Below are positions 39,095 to 49,334 of a stretch of 64,000 nt of DNA, piece by piece. Origin of the DNA: Achromobacter veterisilvae. Its GTDB lineage: Bacteria; Pseudomonadota; Gammaproteobacteria; Burkholderiales; Burkholderiaceae_B. The translations under genes and the position numbers were made by a program. The notes below the pieces were generated by a model. The model ran no database searches. It was given only the letters and a program-made list of their open reading frames with translations, and was not told the origin of the DNA. Positions within the stretch are counted from its first letter, which is position 1. Every line of letters starts with the position of its first letter. The DNA lies in NCBI RefSeq assembly GCF_900496975.1, contig NZ_UFQC01000005.1, positions 124,001 to 188,000 on the forward strand, in the 5' to 3' direction.

Positions 39095-39921
39095 TCCAGC
39101 ACCCCGAGAATCACGCTGGACGCCTTGAAGATCGCCACGGCGTCGGCGCCGACGTCCAGGCCGAGGTCGTTCGCGCTTTCGTTCGTGACGATGGCCGCCA
39201 GCGTGACGCCGCCTTCCAGGTCGATCCGGATCTCGCTGTTCACGGCGCCGGGGCGCAGGGCCGAGATCCTGCCGGGTAGCTGATTGCGCGCGGACAGGCG
39301 CAGGCCCGGCCCGGGCGCGCCGACGATCACCGACGACGCCTTGACCAGCGCGATCGCCTCCTTGCCTATCGCCAGCCCCAGTTCCTGGGTGCTTTCGCGC
39401 GTGATGACGGCCGTGATGGCCTGGCCGCCGGCGATGCGCAGCACGATCTCGTCATTGACGGCTCCCTCGCGGATCTGGATGACGGTGCCCAGCAGTTTGT
39501 TGCGCGCGCTGGTCTTGAGCATGAAACGCCTCATGAGGTCGATATCGCCGCTGGCGTCCAGGCCGGCGCGGGTCAGGTTTTCCATGAACTTGCGGTGTTC
39601 CGCCTCCAGCGCCCGGAAGGTCGCGATCAGGCGGCGGGCGCGGTCGGTCAGTTGCGTGCCGCCGCCGCCCTTGCCGCCGGCGGCCCGGACCACCAGCGGT
39701 TCGCCGGCCAGGTTGTTCATGGCGTCGATGGCGTCCCAGGCTCCCTTGTAGCTCATGCCCACGGCGCGCGCGGCGTTCGTGATCGAGCCGGTGGCGTCGA
39801 TCTGCGACAGGAGGTCTATGCGGTTTTTTCCGCCCCAGGTCTGGGCGCCGGAACGAAACCAAATCGAGCCGTCGAGTTCCAACATCGGTATCGGGCCTGT
39901 AGTCTGGGCCGGGAATGGCAC
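39091..39921 (-). CDS. modE: Molybdate-responsive regulator ModE
   Basis: This 276-residue regulator has an N-terminal winged HTH (about 20-120: NRIDLLSQIDATGSITNAAR, GMSYKGAWDAIDAMNNLAGE, VVRAAGGKGGGGTQLTDRARR) and two tandem Mop/TOBE domains (about 135-200 and 208-276: SARNKLLGTVIQIREGAVND, SARNQLPGRISALRPGAVNS). It binds molybdate and represses modABC through the operator at 36704-36727. It is convergent with modC. Its stop codon and last codons border the inverted-repeat element. Confidence 0.94.
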   Translation of the reverse strand: MPFPAQTTGPIPMLELDGSIWFRSGAQTWGGKNRIDLLSQIDATGSITNAARAVGMSYKGAWDAIDAMNNLAGEPLVVRAAGGKGGGGTQLTDRARRLIATFRALEAEHRKFMENLTRAGLDASGDIDLMRRFMLKTSARNKLLGTVIQIREGAVNDEIVLRIAGGQAITAVITRESTQELGLAIGKEAIALVKASSVIVGAPGPGLRLSARNQLPGRISALRPGAVNSEIRIDLEGGVTLAAIVTNESANDLGLDVGADAVAIFKASSVILGVLE

Positions 39922-40046
39922 AGTGGAAAGTGTAATGGACGGAGGGACGGCGCGGCGCCGCGCCCCTATGTTGAGAATGAGATTCTGTTGATATTTTGCA
40001 GGCTTCGCGGCACTATGTTGACGCCTTGGCTCACGGAGATAACGAC

Positions 40047-40640
40047 ATGAAAGCGTTGAAATGGCTGGCGGCGGGTTCCATGACGGGATTGTTGGCGGCT
40101 TGCGCGTCCGGCCCCACAGTGAAGGGCGACTACGATCACCAGGCCGACTTCGCCCAGTACCGCAGTTTCGGATTCATGTCGCCTCTGGGCACGGACAAGG
40201 CGGGCTACAGCACCTTGCTGACCGAGCGCCTGAAGACCGCCACGCGCGGCCAGATGGAAATGCGCGGCTACGTCTACAGCGCCACCAACCCCGACCTGCT
40301 GGTCAATTTCGGCGCCAAGCTGCAACAGAAGACGCAGGTCACTCCCGCGCCGCCGATGGGGCCGTACTACGGCTACCGCACCGGGTTCTACGGCGGCTGG
40401 CCCGGCTACGGCTGGGGCGACGACGTCTACCAATACACCGAGGGCACCCTGAACATCGACCTCGTCGACGCGCGCCGCAAGCAGTTGGTGTGGGAAGGCG
40501 TGGCGGTGGGTGAAGTCCAGAACCCCGATACCGCCGGATCCACGGCAAGCACGGACAAGGCCGTCGCCCAGATCTTCGCGAAGTATCCTTTCCGCGCGGG
40601 CGTCGCCGCCCCGCAGTTGCCGGACAAGAGCAAACCGTAG
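40047..40640 (+). CDS. DUF4136 lipoprotein
   Basis: This 197-residue lipoprotein has a signal ending in the lipobox LLAAC (Cys20) and a DUF4136 domain: DYDHQADFAQYRSFGF near the mature start and DKAVAQIFAKYPF near the C-terminus. A Tyr/Gly-rich stretch (PYYGYRTGFYGGWPGYGW) lies in the middle. The residue after the lipid Cys is Ala, so outer-membrane sorting is expected. ATG at 40047, with GGAG upstream, is chosen over one 17 codons earlier because the signal peptide starts here. Function unknown. Confidence 0.88.
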   Translation: MKALKWLAAGSMTGLLAACASGPTVKGDYDHQADFAQYRSFGFMSPLGTDKAGYSTLLTERLKTATRGQMEMRGYVYSATNPDLLVNFGAKLQQKTQVTPAPPMGPYYGYRTGFYGGWPGYGWGDDVYQYTEGTLNIDLVDARRKQLVWEGVAVGEVQNPDTAGSTASTDKAVAQIFAKYPFRAGVAAPQLPDKSKP

Positions 40641-40668
40641 TGTCAACAGGCCTTAGCAAGGAAGCCGC

Positions 40669-41862
40669 ATGAGTGCACGCCGCAAGGCACCGTCCCCGGA
40701 CACCGGCGATACGCCGTCCTACGAAGTCGTCGCCCTGGTGCTGCAGGGCGGCGGCGCGCTTGGAGCCTACCAGGCCGGCGTCTACCAGGGCCTGCACGAA
40801 GCGGGCATCCGGCCCAACTGGATCTCGGGCATTTCCATCGGATCGATCAACGCCGCCATCATCGCGGGTTCGCCCGAGGACGAGCGCGTGGACCGTCTGC
40901 GCGGCTTCTGGGAGAGCATCTGCCGTCCGGCGGGGTTCGCCTCCATGCCCTGGGGCGACGCGATGGCGGATATGTTCGCGGGCTTGCCGTTCGGTTTCGG
41001 CTCGCCGGTCCTGAACGGGCAGGTCTCGGCCTTCCAGGCCCTGTTCTCCGGGCAGCCGGGCTTTTTCAAGCCGCGCTTTCCTCCGCCCTACCTGGTGCAT
41101 GGCAAGGGCGCGGCCTCCACCAGTTTCTACGACACCACGCCCCTGATCGAGACCTTGCGGCAGTACGTGGATTTCGACCTCCTCAACAGCGGGGCCGTGC
41201 GGGCCAGTTTCGGCGTGGTGAACGTGCGGAGCGGCAACTTCGCCTATTTCGACAGCCTGAAACACACCCTGCGGCCCGAGCACATCATGGCCTCGGGCGC
41301 CTTGCCGCCGGGTTTCCCGTCCATCGAAATCGACGGCGAGCATTACTGGGACGGCGGCGTCGTGTCCAACACCCCGCTGGCGCAGGTGCTGACCACGGAC
41401 AGTATGCGCGACACCCTCGCGTTCCAGGTGGATTTGTGGCCGGCGCGCGGCGGCCTGCCGACTTCCCTGGAAGAGGTGGCCGAGCGGCAGAAGGACATCC
41501 AGTATTCCAGCCGCACCCGCCTGGTCACCGACCAGTTGCGGCGCGTGCTCAAGCTGCGGCATGGCCTGCAGCGCCTCCTGGAACGCCTGCCGGAAGCCGA
41601 CCGCAACGCGGCCGAGTTCGAGGAGATCCGCAGGCTGTCCCACACGCCCGCCACCAATATCGTCAACCTCATCTACGAATCCAAGCACCTGGAACGTTAT
41701 TCCAAGGACTACGAATTCGGCACCGAGGCCATGCGGGAACACTGGGAGTCCGGGCTGGCCGACATCCGCCACACCCTGGCCAAGCCGGACATCCTGGCCC
41801 GCCCGACGGAGGATAGCTGCTTCGTGACCCACGACATCCACCGCAACGGCAAGCGCACCTGA
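40669..41862 (+). CDS. Patatin-like phospholipase
   Basis: This 397-residue patatin-fold hydrolase has the oxyanion motif VLQGGGALGAYQAGV (about 24-38), the nucleophile Ser56 in GISIGSINA, and the catalytic Asp in DGGVVSN (about 228), giving a complete Ser-Asp dyad. The C-terminal part (about 250-390) resembles DUF3734, common in proteobacterial patatins. No signal peptide is visible, so it acts in the cytoplasm or at the inner membrane on acyl lipids. It follows the lipoprotein gene by 28 bases and may be co-transcribed. Confidence 0.92.
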   Translation: MSARRKAPSPDTGDTPSYEVVALVLQGGGALGAYQAGVYQGLHEAGIRPNWISGISIGSINAAIIAGSPEDERVDRLRGFWESICRPAGFASMPWGDAMADMFAGLPFGFGSPVLNGQVSAFQALFSGQPGFFKPRFPPPYLVHGKGAASTSFYDTTPLIETLRQYVDFDLLNSGAVRASFGVVNVRSGNFAYFDSLKHTLRPEHIMASGALPPGFPSIEIDGEHYWDGGVVSNTPLAQVLTTDSMRDTLAFQVDLWPARGGLPTSLEEVAERQKDIQYSSRTRLVTDQLRRVLKLRHGLQRLLERLPEADRNAAEFEEIRRLSHTPATNIVNLIYESKHLERYSKDYEFGTEAMREHWESGLADIRHTLAKPDILARPTEDSCFVTHDIHRNGKRT

Positions 41863-41875
41863 GGCGCGCCGGCCG

Positions 41876-41897
41876 CCGATTCCACGCCCAGAATCGG
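41876..41897 (+). terminator. Hairpin after the patatin gene
   Basis: CCGATTC-N8-GAATCGG is a perfect 7-bp stem 13 bases after the patatin stop. GC-rich sequence rather than a T-run follows, so termination efficiency is doubtful. The rest of the 214-base gap is AT-richer and should contain the efflux operon promoter, for which no clean hexamers were found. Confidence 0.4.
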
Positions 41898-42076
41898 ACC
41901 CGGCCTGGGGTTTGGAACCGCAAAAGTCAGTGATTTCCCCAATAACTGAGTTACATTAACGGGCTATTCACGTGCCTTGATGACGCATGCATTTATTTTG
42001 ATCGCGGGAAAAGTCGCGGTTAAATACTGCGATTGCTTGCGCGACTACGGTTTACAACGCTTACGCGGGGGTTTCA

Positions 42077-43342
42077 ATGCGGTTTTCGCCTAAACGTGTT
42101 TCGGGGCTGGCTTTCTCCGGTGGAGTCCTCGCGCTGATATTGGCGGGTTGCGGTGAAAAGCCGCAAATGAACCCAGGCATGCCCCAGGTCAGCGTCATCA
42201 CGATTCAGCCGCAGCGCGCGCCCATCGTCTCCGAACTACCCGGCCGCGTCGACGCCGTGCGCGACGCCCAGATCCGCTCGCGGGTCACCGGCATCGTGCA
42301 GAAGATCACCTTCGAACAGGGCGGCGACGTCAAGGAAAACCAACTGCTCTTCAAGATCGACCCGGCGCCCTACAAGGCCGCCTACGATCAGGCGGCGGCG
42401 CAGCTCAAGCAGGCGCAGGCCAATCTGTTCAGCGCCAAGCTGCTGGCCGACCGCTACGCGCCGCTGGTCAAGGCCAACGCCGTCAGCAAGCAGGAATACG
42501 ACAACGCCGTGGCCTCGTACCGCCAGGCGGACGCCGCCGTCGCCGCCGCCAAGGCCGCGCAGGACAACGCCGCGATCAACCTGGGCTACACCGACGTCAC
42601 CTCGCCCATCACGGGCCGCATCGGCAAGCCGCTGGTCACCGAAGGCGCGCTGGTCGAAGCCACGTCCGCCACGCAGATGGCCATCGTGCAGCAACTGGAC
42701 CCGATCTACGTGGACTTCACCCAGTCCACCGCGGAACTGGCGTCCCTGCGCCGCGCGTTCGCCAGCGGCCAGTTGCAGCAGGTGGGCAAGGACACGGCGC
42801 GCGCCACCATCGTCCTGGAAGACGGCTCCGAATACGGCCAGCCCGGCAAGCTGCTGTTCACCGGCATCACCGTGGATCCGTCCACCGGCCAGGTGAACCT
42901 GCGCGCCGAGGTCCCCAACCCCGACGGCATCCTGCTGCCCGGCATGTACGTGCGCGTGCGCCTGGAGCAGGGCGTGGACGACAAGGCCCTGATGGTGCCG
43001 CAGCAGGCGCTGCAGCGCACCGCGGACGGCCTGCAAAGCCTGATGCTGGTCAAGGACAACAAGATCGAACAGATCCCGGTCACCACCGGCGGCGCCATCA
43101 AGAGCGATTGGCTGGTCACCAGCGGCTTGAAGGCTGGCGACGTGGTCGTGGTGGAAGGGTTCCAGAAGATCCGTCCCGGCGCGCCGGTGCAGGCCAGCGA
43201 GTGGAACAAGAACGGCGCGCCCGCGCCGGGCGGCCAGGCTCCCGCGCAACCGGGGGCCAAGCCGGCGGAATCCGCCCCGCAGCCCGGCGCCAAGCCGGCC
43301 GAGCCTGCGCAGCAGGACAAGGCCGCAGGCCAGAAATCTTAA
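42077..43342 (+). CDS. RND efflux periplasmic adaptor (AcrA/MexA family)
   Basis: This 421-residue lipoprotein has the lipobox LILAGC near residue 25, then barrel-sandwich/lipoyl and coiled-coil hairpin segments (VDAVRDAQIRSRVTGIVQKI, AAAQLKQAQANLFSAKLLAD, NLGYTDVTSPITGRIGKPLV) and a Pro/Ala-rich C-terminal tail (about 380-421). It links the RND pump to the outer-membrane channel. It is the first gene of a three-gene operon with no regulator gene next to it, whereas related pumps often have an adjacent TetR gene. Confidence 0.93.
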   Translation: MRFSPKRVSGLAFSGGVLALILAGCGEKPQMNPGMPQVSVITIQPQRAPIVSELPGRVDAVRDAQIRSRVTGIVQKITFEQGGDVKENQLLFKIDPAPYKAAYDQAAAQLKQAQANLFSAKLLADRYAPLVKANAVSKQEYDNAVASYRQADAAVAAAKAAQDNAAINLGYTDVTSPITGRIGKPLVTEGALVEATSATQMAIVQQLDPIYVDFTQSTAELASLRRAFASGQLQQVGKDTARATIVLEDGSEYGQPGKLLFTGITVDPSTGQVNLRAEVPNPDGILLPGMYVRVRLEQGVDDKALMVPQQALQRTADGLQSLMLVKDNKIEQIPVTTGGAIKSDWLVTSGLKAGDVVVVEGFQKIRPGAPVQASEWNKNGAPAPGGQAPAQPGAKPAESAPQPGAKPAEPAQQDKAAGQKS

Positions 43343-43348
43343 GCGGCA

Positions 43349-43366
43349 CGCGGCGCAAGCGCCGCG
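43349..43366 (+). promoter_or_regulatory. Hairpin between adaptor and pump genes
   Basis: CGCGGCGC-AA-GCGCCGCG is a perfect 8-bp stem in the 62-base gap between the adaptor stop and pump start. It lacks a T-run and may tune the adaptor-to-pump ratio or protect mRNA ends. Confidence 0.45.
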
Positions 43367-43404
43367 TTCCTCTTTGGTGAGCATCGCTTTCAGAGTCAGC
43401 CCAC

Positions 43405-46400
43405 ATGCCGCAATTTTTCATCGATAGACCGATTTTCGCCTGGGTAGTCGCCCTGTTCATCCTGCTGGCCGGGGTGCTGGCGATCCCGAACATGCCGATT
43501 TCGCAGTACCCGGACGTGGCGCCTCCCGCGATCACGATCACGGCCACCTACCCGGGCGCTTCGGCCAACGAAGTGGCCGAGCAGGTCACCAGTATCATCG
43601 AGGACCAGCTCAACGGCGCCAAGGGCCTGATCTACTACGAGTCGGTCAGCGATTCCTACGGCACCTCGACCATCACCGCGACCTTCGCGCCCGGCACCAA
43701 CCCGGACCTTGCGCAGGTGGACGTGCAGAACCGCGTGTCCAACGTGGTTGCGCAGTTGCCCACCGCCGTGCAGCAGCAGGGCCTGCAATACGAGCAGACC
43801 AGCACCGGCTTCCTGATGGTGGCGGCGGTATCGTCCACCGACGGGTCGCTGGACCAGACCGCGCTGGCCGACTACATCACCCGCAACATCAAGAACCCGG
43901 TGTCGCGCGTGCCCGGCGTGGGCCAGTTCCAGTTGTTCGCGGCGCCGCGCGCCATGCGCGTCTGGGTCGATCCCGCCAAGCTGGTGGGCTTCAACCTGAG
44001 CATGTCGCAGGTCAACCAGGCCATCGCCGAGCAGAACGTGGTAATTTCCGGCGGCAGCATCGGCGCGCCGCCCAACCCGGATTCGCAGCGCATCACCGCC
44101 ACGGTCACGGCCAACGGCCAACTGAGCACGGTGGAAGGCTTCGGCAAGATCGTCCTGCGCGCCAATACCGACGGCTCCAGGGTGCTGCTGCGCGACGTCG
44201 CCCGCATCGAAGTCGGCGCCGACAACTACCAGTTCGGCGCCCGCCTGAACGGCAAGCCGACGGCGGCCTTCGCCATCGTGCTGTCGCCGAACGCGAACGC
44301 GCTGGCCACCGCGCAGGGCGTGCGCCAGCAGATGGAGGAACTGTCCAAGTACTTCCCCGGCAACATCACCTATTCCATCCCCTACGACACCGCGCCCTAC
44401 GTGAAGGTGTCCATCGAGCAGGTGGTGCATACCCTGGTCGAAGCCATGGTGCTGGTGTTCCTGGTGATGTACCTGTTCCTGCAGAACGTCCGCTACACCC
44501 TGATCCCGGCCCTGGTGGTGCCGGTGGCCATGCTGGGGGCGTTCGCGGTGATGCTGGCGCTCGGCTTCTCCATCAACGTGCTGACCATGTTCGCCATGGT
44601 GCTGGCCATCGGGATCCTGGTGGACGACGCCATCGTGGTGGTGGAGAACGTCGAGCGGATCATGTCCACGGAAGGCCTGCCGCCCAAGGAAGCCACCAAG
44701 AAGGCCATGCCGCAGATCAGCGGCGCCATCATCGGCATCACGCTGGTGCTGGTGACGGTGTTCCTGCCCCTGGCCTTCATGAGCGGTTCGGTGGGCGTGA
44801 TCTATCGCCAGTTCTCGATCGCGATGGCCGTGTCCATCTTCTTCTCCGCGCTGCTGGCGCTGACCTTCACTCCGGCGCTGTGCGCCACCATCCTCAAGCC
44901 GGTGCCCAAGGGACACCACGAGGACAAGAAGGGTTTCTTCGGCTGGTTCAACCGCAAGTTCGACGCCACCACCCACAACTACCAGAACTGGGTGTCGCGC
45001 ATCCTGCACAAGGGCGGCCGCATGATGCTGGCCTTCCTGGTGCTGGTGATCCTGCTGGGCTGGCTGTACCTGCGCCTGCCTTCGTCCTTCCTGCCCGAGG
45101 AAGACCAGGGCTACGTGGTCAGCAACATCGAACTGCCCACCGGCGCCACCGCCAACCGCACGGTCGAGGTCATCGAGCAGGTCGAGAAATATTTCTCGGG
45201 CGTCTCGGCGGTCGAGAACGTCATCGCCGTGCAGGGCTACAGCTTCAACGGCAACGGCCTGAACGCCGCCATCGCGTTCGTCACGCTGAAGGACTTCAGC
45301 GAGCGCAAGGCGCGCCAGGATTCCGCGGGCGCGATCGCCTTCCAGGCCTTCGAGAAGCAACTGATGGGCATCCATGACGCGCAGGTGTTCACCCTGGTGC
45401 CGCCCGCCATTTCGTCCCTGGGCAACGCCACCGGCTTCGACTTCCGCCTGCAGGATCGCGGCTCGGCGGGTTCCGCCGGCCTGGCGGCGGCCACTGGCCA
45501 GTTGATGGGCCTGGTCATGAAGAGCCCGGTGCTGTCGCAGGTGCGGATCACCGGCCTCGGACCGGGCGCCCAGCTTGGCCTGACGATCGACCGCGACAAG
45601 GCGGCCGCGCTGGGCGTGGACTTCAACGAGGCTGCCTCGCTGATTTCCACGGCGGTCGGTTCCGCCTACCTGAGCAAGTTCCCCAACCTGGGCCGGATGC
45701 AGAACATCTGGGTGCAGGCCGACGCGCCGTACCGCATGCAGCTCAATGACGTGCTGCAGCTCAACGCGCGCAACGCCCAGGGCGGCATGGTGCCGCTGTC
45801 CACCTTCGTCAAGGCGGAGTGGAAGCAGGGCCCGGTGCAGGTGGTGCGCTACAACAGCTACGAGTCCATGCGCATCAGCGGCGACGCGGCGGCGGGGTAC
45901 ACCACGGGCGAGGCGATGGCCGAGATGGAACGCCTGGTCGGGCAGTTGCCCCAGGGCTTCGGCTACGAATGGAACGGCCTGTCCTACCAGGAACGCCAGG
46001 CCGGCAACCAGGCTCCCATCCTGATGGGCCTGTCGCTGCTGGTCGTGTTCCTGGTGCTGGCCGCCCTGTACGAAAGCTGGGCCATCCCGATTTCGGTGAT
46101 GCTGGTGGTGCCGCTGGGCATGCTGGGCGCCGTGGCGCTGATCAGCGCGCTGGGCATGTCCAACGACGTGTACTTCCAGGTGGGCATGGTGACCGTGATC
46201 GGCTTGGCGGCCAAGAACGCCATCCTGATCGTGGAATTCGCCAAGGACCAGTACGCGCGCGGCATGGGTCTTTACGAGTCCGCGGTGGAAGCCGCGAGGC
46301 TGCGGTTCCGTCCCATCCTGATGACGTCGCTGGCGTTCATCCTGGGCGTGGTCCCGCTGGCGATGGCGACCGGCGCGGGCGCCGCCAGCCAGAAGGCGGT

Positions 46401-46632
46401 GGGCCTGGGCGTGCTGGGCGGCATGCTGGCCGCCACGCCGTTCGCGGTGATCTTCGTGCCGACCTTCTTCGTGGTGGTGCTGGGCCTGTTCAAGACCCGG
46501 CCCCGCCTGCTGGGCGCCGAACTGCGCGCCTTCGAGGAAGAACAGGCCGCCAAGAAGGCCGCCGGAGAGACGGCGCCGGAAGCCGCGCAATCCCCCGCAC
46601 AACCCAACGGTGGCCAGGAGGGCAAGGAATGA
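43405..46632 (+). CDS. RND multidrug efflux pump (HAE1/AcrB family)
   Basis: This 1075-residue inner-membrane proton antiporter has 12 hydrophobic segments in the RND pattern. TM1 is FFIDRPIFAWVVALFILLAG; the proton-relay Asp pair is in ILVDDAIVVVENVERI (TM4, about 408); the second repeat ends with MLAATPFAVIFVPTFFVVVL. Two large periplasmic porter loops match the HAE1 drug-exporter group. The C-terminal tail is Glu/Ala/Pro-rich. The stop overlaps the next start (ATGA). Substrates cannot be deduced. Confidence 0.95.
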   Translation: MPQFFIDRPIFAWVVALFILLAGVLAIPNMPISQYPDVAPPAITITATYPGASANEVAEQVTSIIEDQLNGAKGLIYYESVSDSYGTSTITATFAPGTNPDLAQVDVQNRVSNVVAQLPTAVQQQGLQYEQTSTGFLMVAAVSSTDGSLDQTALADYITRNIKNPVSRVPGVGQFQLFAAPRAMRVWVDPAKLVGFNLSMSQVNQAIAEQNVVISGGSIGAPPNPDSQRITATVTANGQLSTVEGFGKIVLRANTDGSRVLLRDVARIEVGADNYQFGARLNGKPTAAFAIVLSPNANALATAQGVRQQMEELSKYFPGNITYSIPYDTAPYVKVSIEQVVHTLVEAMVLVFLVMYLFLQNVRYTLIPALVVPVAMLGAFAVMLALGFSINVLTMFAMVLAIGILVDDAIVVVENVERIMSTEGLPPKEATKKAMPQISGAIIGITLVLVTVFLPLAFMSGSVGVIYRQFSIAMAVSIFFSALLALTFTPALCATILKPVPKGHHEDKKGFFGWFNRKFDATTHNYQNWVSRILHKGGRMMLAFLVLVILLGWLYLRLPSSFLPEEDQGYVVSNIELPTGATANRTVEVIEQVEKYFSGVSAVENVIAVQGYSFNGNGLNAAIAFVTLKDFSERKARQDSAGAIAFQAFEKQLMGIHDAQVFTLVPPAISSLGNATGFDFRLQDRGSAGSAGLAAATGQLMGLVMKSPVLSQVRITGLGPGAQLGLTIDRDKAAALGVDFNEAASLISTAVGSAYLSKFPNLGRMQNIWVQADAPYRMQLNDVLQLNARNAQGGMVPLSTFVKAEWKQGPVQVVRYNSYESMRISGDAAAGYTTGEAMAEMERLVGQLPQGFGYEWNGLSYQERQAGNQAPILMGLSLLVVFLVLAALYESWAIPISVMLVVPLGMLGAVALISALGMSNDVYFQVGMVTVIGLAAKNAILIVEFAKDQYARGMGLYESAVEAARLRFRPILMTSLAFILGVVPLAMATGAGAASQKAVGLGVLGGMLAATPFAVIFVPTFFVVVLGLFKTRPRLLGAELRAFEEEQAAKKAAGETAPEAAQSPAQPNGGQEGKE

Positions 46633-48116
46633 AAGCCCTGAAGTTCAAACAGACCGCCTTGTCCGCTTTTGTGGCGGTGGCGTTGGCCGGCTGCTCGCTG
46701 GCGCCCGATTACAAGCGTCCCGACGCGCCGGTGTCGGGCCTGTGGCCCGACCAGCCCAAGGTGCAATATGGCGGCTACGCCAAGCCGACGTCGCTGGGCA
46801 TGCAGCCGTCCACCGGCGTCATGCCGCAGGACGGCACGCCCGCGGCCGACCTGGGCTGGCGCGAGTTCTTCCGGGATCCGCGCCTGCAGAGCCTGATCGA
46901 ACTGTCGCTGGCGAACAACCGCGACCTGCGCGTGGCGGTGCAGCGCGTGGAAGAGGCCCGCGCCCAGTACGGCGTCCAGCGCGGCGCGCAATGGCCCAGC
47001 ATCGGCGCCGGCATCCAGGGCCAGCGCCAGCACCTGCCCCCCGACATGCGGACGCCGGGCGCCGGCTCGATCAGCAGTTCGTACCAGGCCGGCATCGGCC
47101 TGACCACGTTCGAGATCGACCTGTTCGGCCGGCTGCGCAGCCTGTCCGAGGCGGCGTACCAGCAGTACCTGTCGACGGAACAGGCGCAAAAGAGCGTGCA
47201 GATCACGCTGGTCGGCTCGGTCGCGCAATCGTATTTCAACCTGCGCGCCGCCGAGGTCCAGCTTGATCTGACGCAGCGCACCCTGGCCTCGCGCCAAGAA
47301 TCCTATAACCTGGTCAAGCGCCGCTTCGACGGCGGCGTGGCTTCGGAACTGGACCTGAACCAGGCCAAGACGCTGCTGGACACGGCCTCGGCCGACCTGG
47401 CGCAACTGGCCCGCGCCCAGGCCCAGGCGACGAACGCCCTGGTGCTGCTGGTGGGCGTACCCCTGCCGCAGGACCTGCCGGCGCCGGCGACGTTCGGCCG
47501 CGACCAACTGCTGGCCGCCGTGCCTGCCGGCCTGCCGTCCGACCTGCTGGAACGCCGTCCGGACATCCTGGCGGCCGAAAACCAGTTGAAATCCGCCAAC
47601 GCCAATATCGGCGCGGCGCGCGCGGCGTTCTTCCCGACGATCTCGCTGACCGGCCTCCTGGGCGTAGCCAGCCCCTCGTTGGGCGACCTGTTCAAGGGCG
47701 GCCAGGGGTACTGGAGCTTTTCGCCGTCGATCACGACGCCGCTGTTCGCCGGCGGCAGCATCCGCGAAGGGCTGAACCTGGCCAAGGCGCGCGACAATAT
47801 CGCCGTGGCGCAGTACGAACAGTCCATCCAGCAGGCGTTCCGGGAAGTGTCGGACGCGCTGGCGGGCGAAGCCACCTACGGGGCCCAGCTCGACGCGCTG
47901 CGCGCGCTGCAGGATTCGTCCGCGCGCACGCTGGAACTGTCGAATCTGCGCTATACCAACGGTATCGACAGCTACCTGCAGGTGCAGACCGCCCAGGTGG
48001 ACTTTTTCAATGCCCAGCTCTCGCTGGTCCAGACCGGCCTGGCGGCGCTGATCAACCGCGTCGAACTCTATAAGGCCCTGGGCGGCGGCTGGGAAGAAAC
48101 AACGAAAGTGCAATGA
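46629..48116 (+). CDS. Outer-membrane efflux lipoprotein (OprM/NodT family)
   Basis: This 495-residue TolC-like channel lipoprotein has lipobox VALAGC (about 19-24). Two tandem outer-membrane efflux repeats follow ([100 protein letters not shown]). It forms the exit duct for the RND pump. ATGA overlap upstream and an ATGATG junction with pdxJ downstream imply read-through into the housekeeping genes. Confidence 0.94.
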   Translation: MKALKFKQTALSAFVAVALAGCSLAPDYKRPDAPVSGLWPDQPKVQYGGYAKPTSLGMQPSTGVMPQDGTPAADLGWREFFRDPRLQSLIELSLANNRDLRVAVQRVEEARAQYGVQRGAQWPSIGAGIQGQRQHLPPDMRTPGAGSISSSYQAGIGLTTFEIDLFGRLRSLSEAAYQQYLSTEQAQKSVQITLVGSVAQSYFNLRAAEVQLDLTQRTLASRQESYNLVKRRFDGGVASELDLNQAKTLLDTASADLAQLARAQAQATNALVLLVGVPLPQDLPAPATFGRDQLLAAVPAGLPSDLLERRPDILAAENQLKSANANIGAARAAFFPTISLTGLLGVASPSLGDLFKGGQGYWSFSPSITTPLFAGGSIREGLNLAKARDNIAVAQYEQSIQQAFREVSDALAGEATYGAQLDALRALQDSSARTLELSNLRYTNGIDSYLQVQTAQVDFFNAQLSLVQTGLAALINRVELYKALGGGWEETTKVQ

Positions 48117-48844
48117 TGGAACTTGGTGTAAACATCGATCACGTCGCCACGCTGCGGCAACAACGCCACACGGCCTATCCGGATCCAGTCGCCGCGGCGC
48201 TGCGCGCGGAAGACGCCGGCGCCGACCTGATCACGCTGCATCTGCGCGAAGACCGGCGCCACATCCAGGACGCGGACGTCTACGCCATCCGTCCGCAGTT
48301 GCGCACGCGCATGAACCTCGAATGCGCGGTCACGCCGGAAATGCTCGAGATCGCCTGCGCGGTCAAGCCCAGCGACGTCTGCCTGGTGCCCGAAAAGCGC
48401 ACCGAGCTCACGACCGAGGGCGGCCTGGAGGTCGCGGGCGCCATGGGGCCGGTGTCGGACGCGGTGGCCCTGCTTACCGAAGCCGGCATCCGCGTGTCGC
48501 TCTTCATCGACCCGGACCCGGCGCAGATCGCGGCGGCGGCCAAGGCCGGCGCGCCGGTGATCGAACTGCACACGGGCGCCTACGCCGAAGCCGAAGGCGA
48601 GGCCGCCCAGGCCGAGCTGCAGCGCCTGCGCCTGGCGGTGGCGGAAGGGCTGCGCCATGGCCTGCGCGTGAACGCCGGCCACGGCCTGCACTACGGCAAC
48701 GTCACGCCGGTGGCCGCGCTGGACGGCATTTCCGAACTCAATATCGGCCATGCCATCGTGGCGCAGGCGGTGTTCGACGGCTGGGAGAAGGCCGTGCGCG
48801 ACATGAAGGCGCTGATGGTGCAGGCCCGCCTGCGCCATGTCTGA
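48113..48844 (+). CDS. pdxJ: Pyridoxine 5'-phosphate synthase PdxJ
   Basis: This 243-residue TIM-barrel enzyme makes pyridoxine 5'-phosphate from 3-amino-1-hydroxyacetone phosphate and deoxyxylulose phosphate. Signatures: [46 protein letters not shown] and [12 protein letters not shown]. Tandem ATGATG gives two possible starts (48113 or 48116), at the stop of the efflux channel gene. It begins a pdxJ-acpS-nagZ-uvrC set common in beta- and gammaproteobacteria. Confidence 0.95.
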   Translation: MMELGVNIDHVATLRQQRHTAYPDPVAAALRAEDAGADLITLHLREDRRHIQDADVYAIRPQLRTRMNLECAVTPEMLEIACAVKPSDVCLVPEKRTELTTEGGLEVAGAMGPVSDAVALLTEAGIRVSLFIDPDPAQIAAAAKAGAPVIELHTGAYAEAEGEAAQAELQRLRLAVAEGLRHGLRVNAGHGLHYGNVTPVAALDGISELNIGHAIVAQAVFDGWEKAVRDMKALMVQARLRHV

Positions 48845-49268
48845 CATCCCTCGCGCCGCGCCGCCCGCGGGAGCCATCGCCGGCATCGGCATGGACCTGC
48901 TGCGCATCGACCGGATCGAGCGCGCGCTGGCGCGCCACGGCGACCGTTTCGCCGAAAAGATCCTGGGCGCCGAGGAACTGCAGAAGTTCCATGCCCGCCG
49001 CGCCCGCGATCCGGCGCGCGGCCTGCGTTTCCTGGCGACGCGCTTCGCCGCCAAAGAGGCGTTTTCGAAGGCGATCGGGCTGGGCATGCGCATGCCCATG
49101 ACGTGGCGGCGCGTGCAGACGCTGAACGCGCCCGGCGGACGGCCCGTGCTGGTGATCGCGCCCGAACTGCTGGACTGGTACGTCCAGCGCTTCGGCGCGG
49201 CCCATGTTTCCATTACCGACGAATCCGACATGGCCGCCGCCTACGTGGTGGTCGAACGCAAGCCCTGA
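48837..49268 (+). CDS. acpS: Holo-[acyl-carrier-protein] synthase AcpS
   Basis: This 143-residue enzyme transfers 4'-phosphopantetheine from CoA to ACP. Signatures: [18 protein letters not shown] (metal-binding Asp) and [20 protein letters not shown] (catalytic Glu/Lys region). It overlaps pdxJ by 8 bases. Its N-terminal extension ([12 protein letters not shown]) is longer than in E. coli AcpS. Confidence 0.94.
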   Translation: MSDIPRAAPPAGAIAGIGMDLLRIDRIERALARHGDRFAEKILGAEELQKFHARRARDPARGLRFLATRFAAKEAFSKAIGLGMRMPMTWRRVQTLNAPGGRPVLVIAPELLDWYVQRFGAAHVSITDESDMAAAYVVVERKP

Positions 49269-49334
49269 GCCGCGGGTTCCGCGCCCGCTGCCCGCCGGCC
49301 GGCTTGCCAGACTTAGACAGAAGGACACCCTGAC

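Noticed and set aside
39975..39995. Fur-box-like sequence between modE and the DUF4136 lipoprotein
   Set aside because: Only about 11 of 19 positions match the Fur consensus, and neither neighbouring gene is an iron gene.
43396..46602. 1068-codon minus-strand frame opposite the RND pump
   Set aside because: His/Gln/Arg-rich antisense shadow; the sense strand encodes a complete HAE1 pump.
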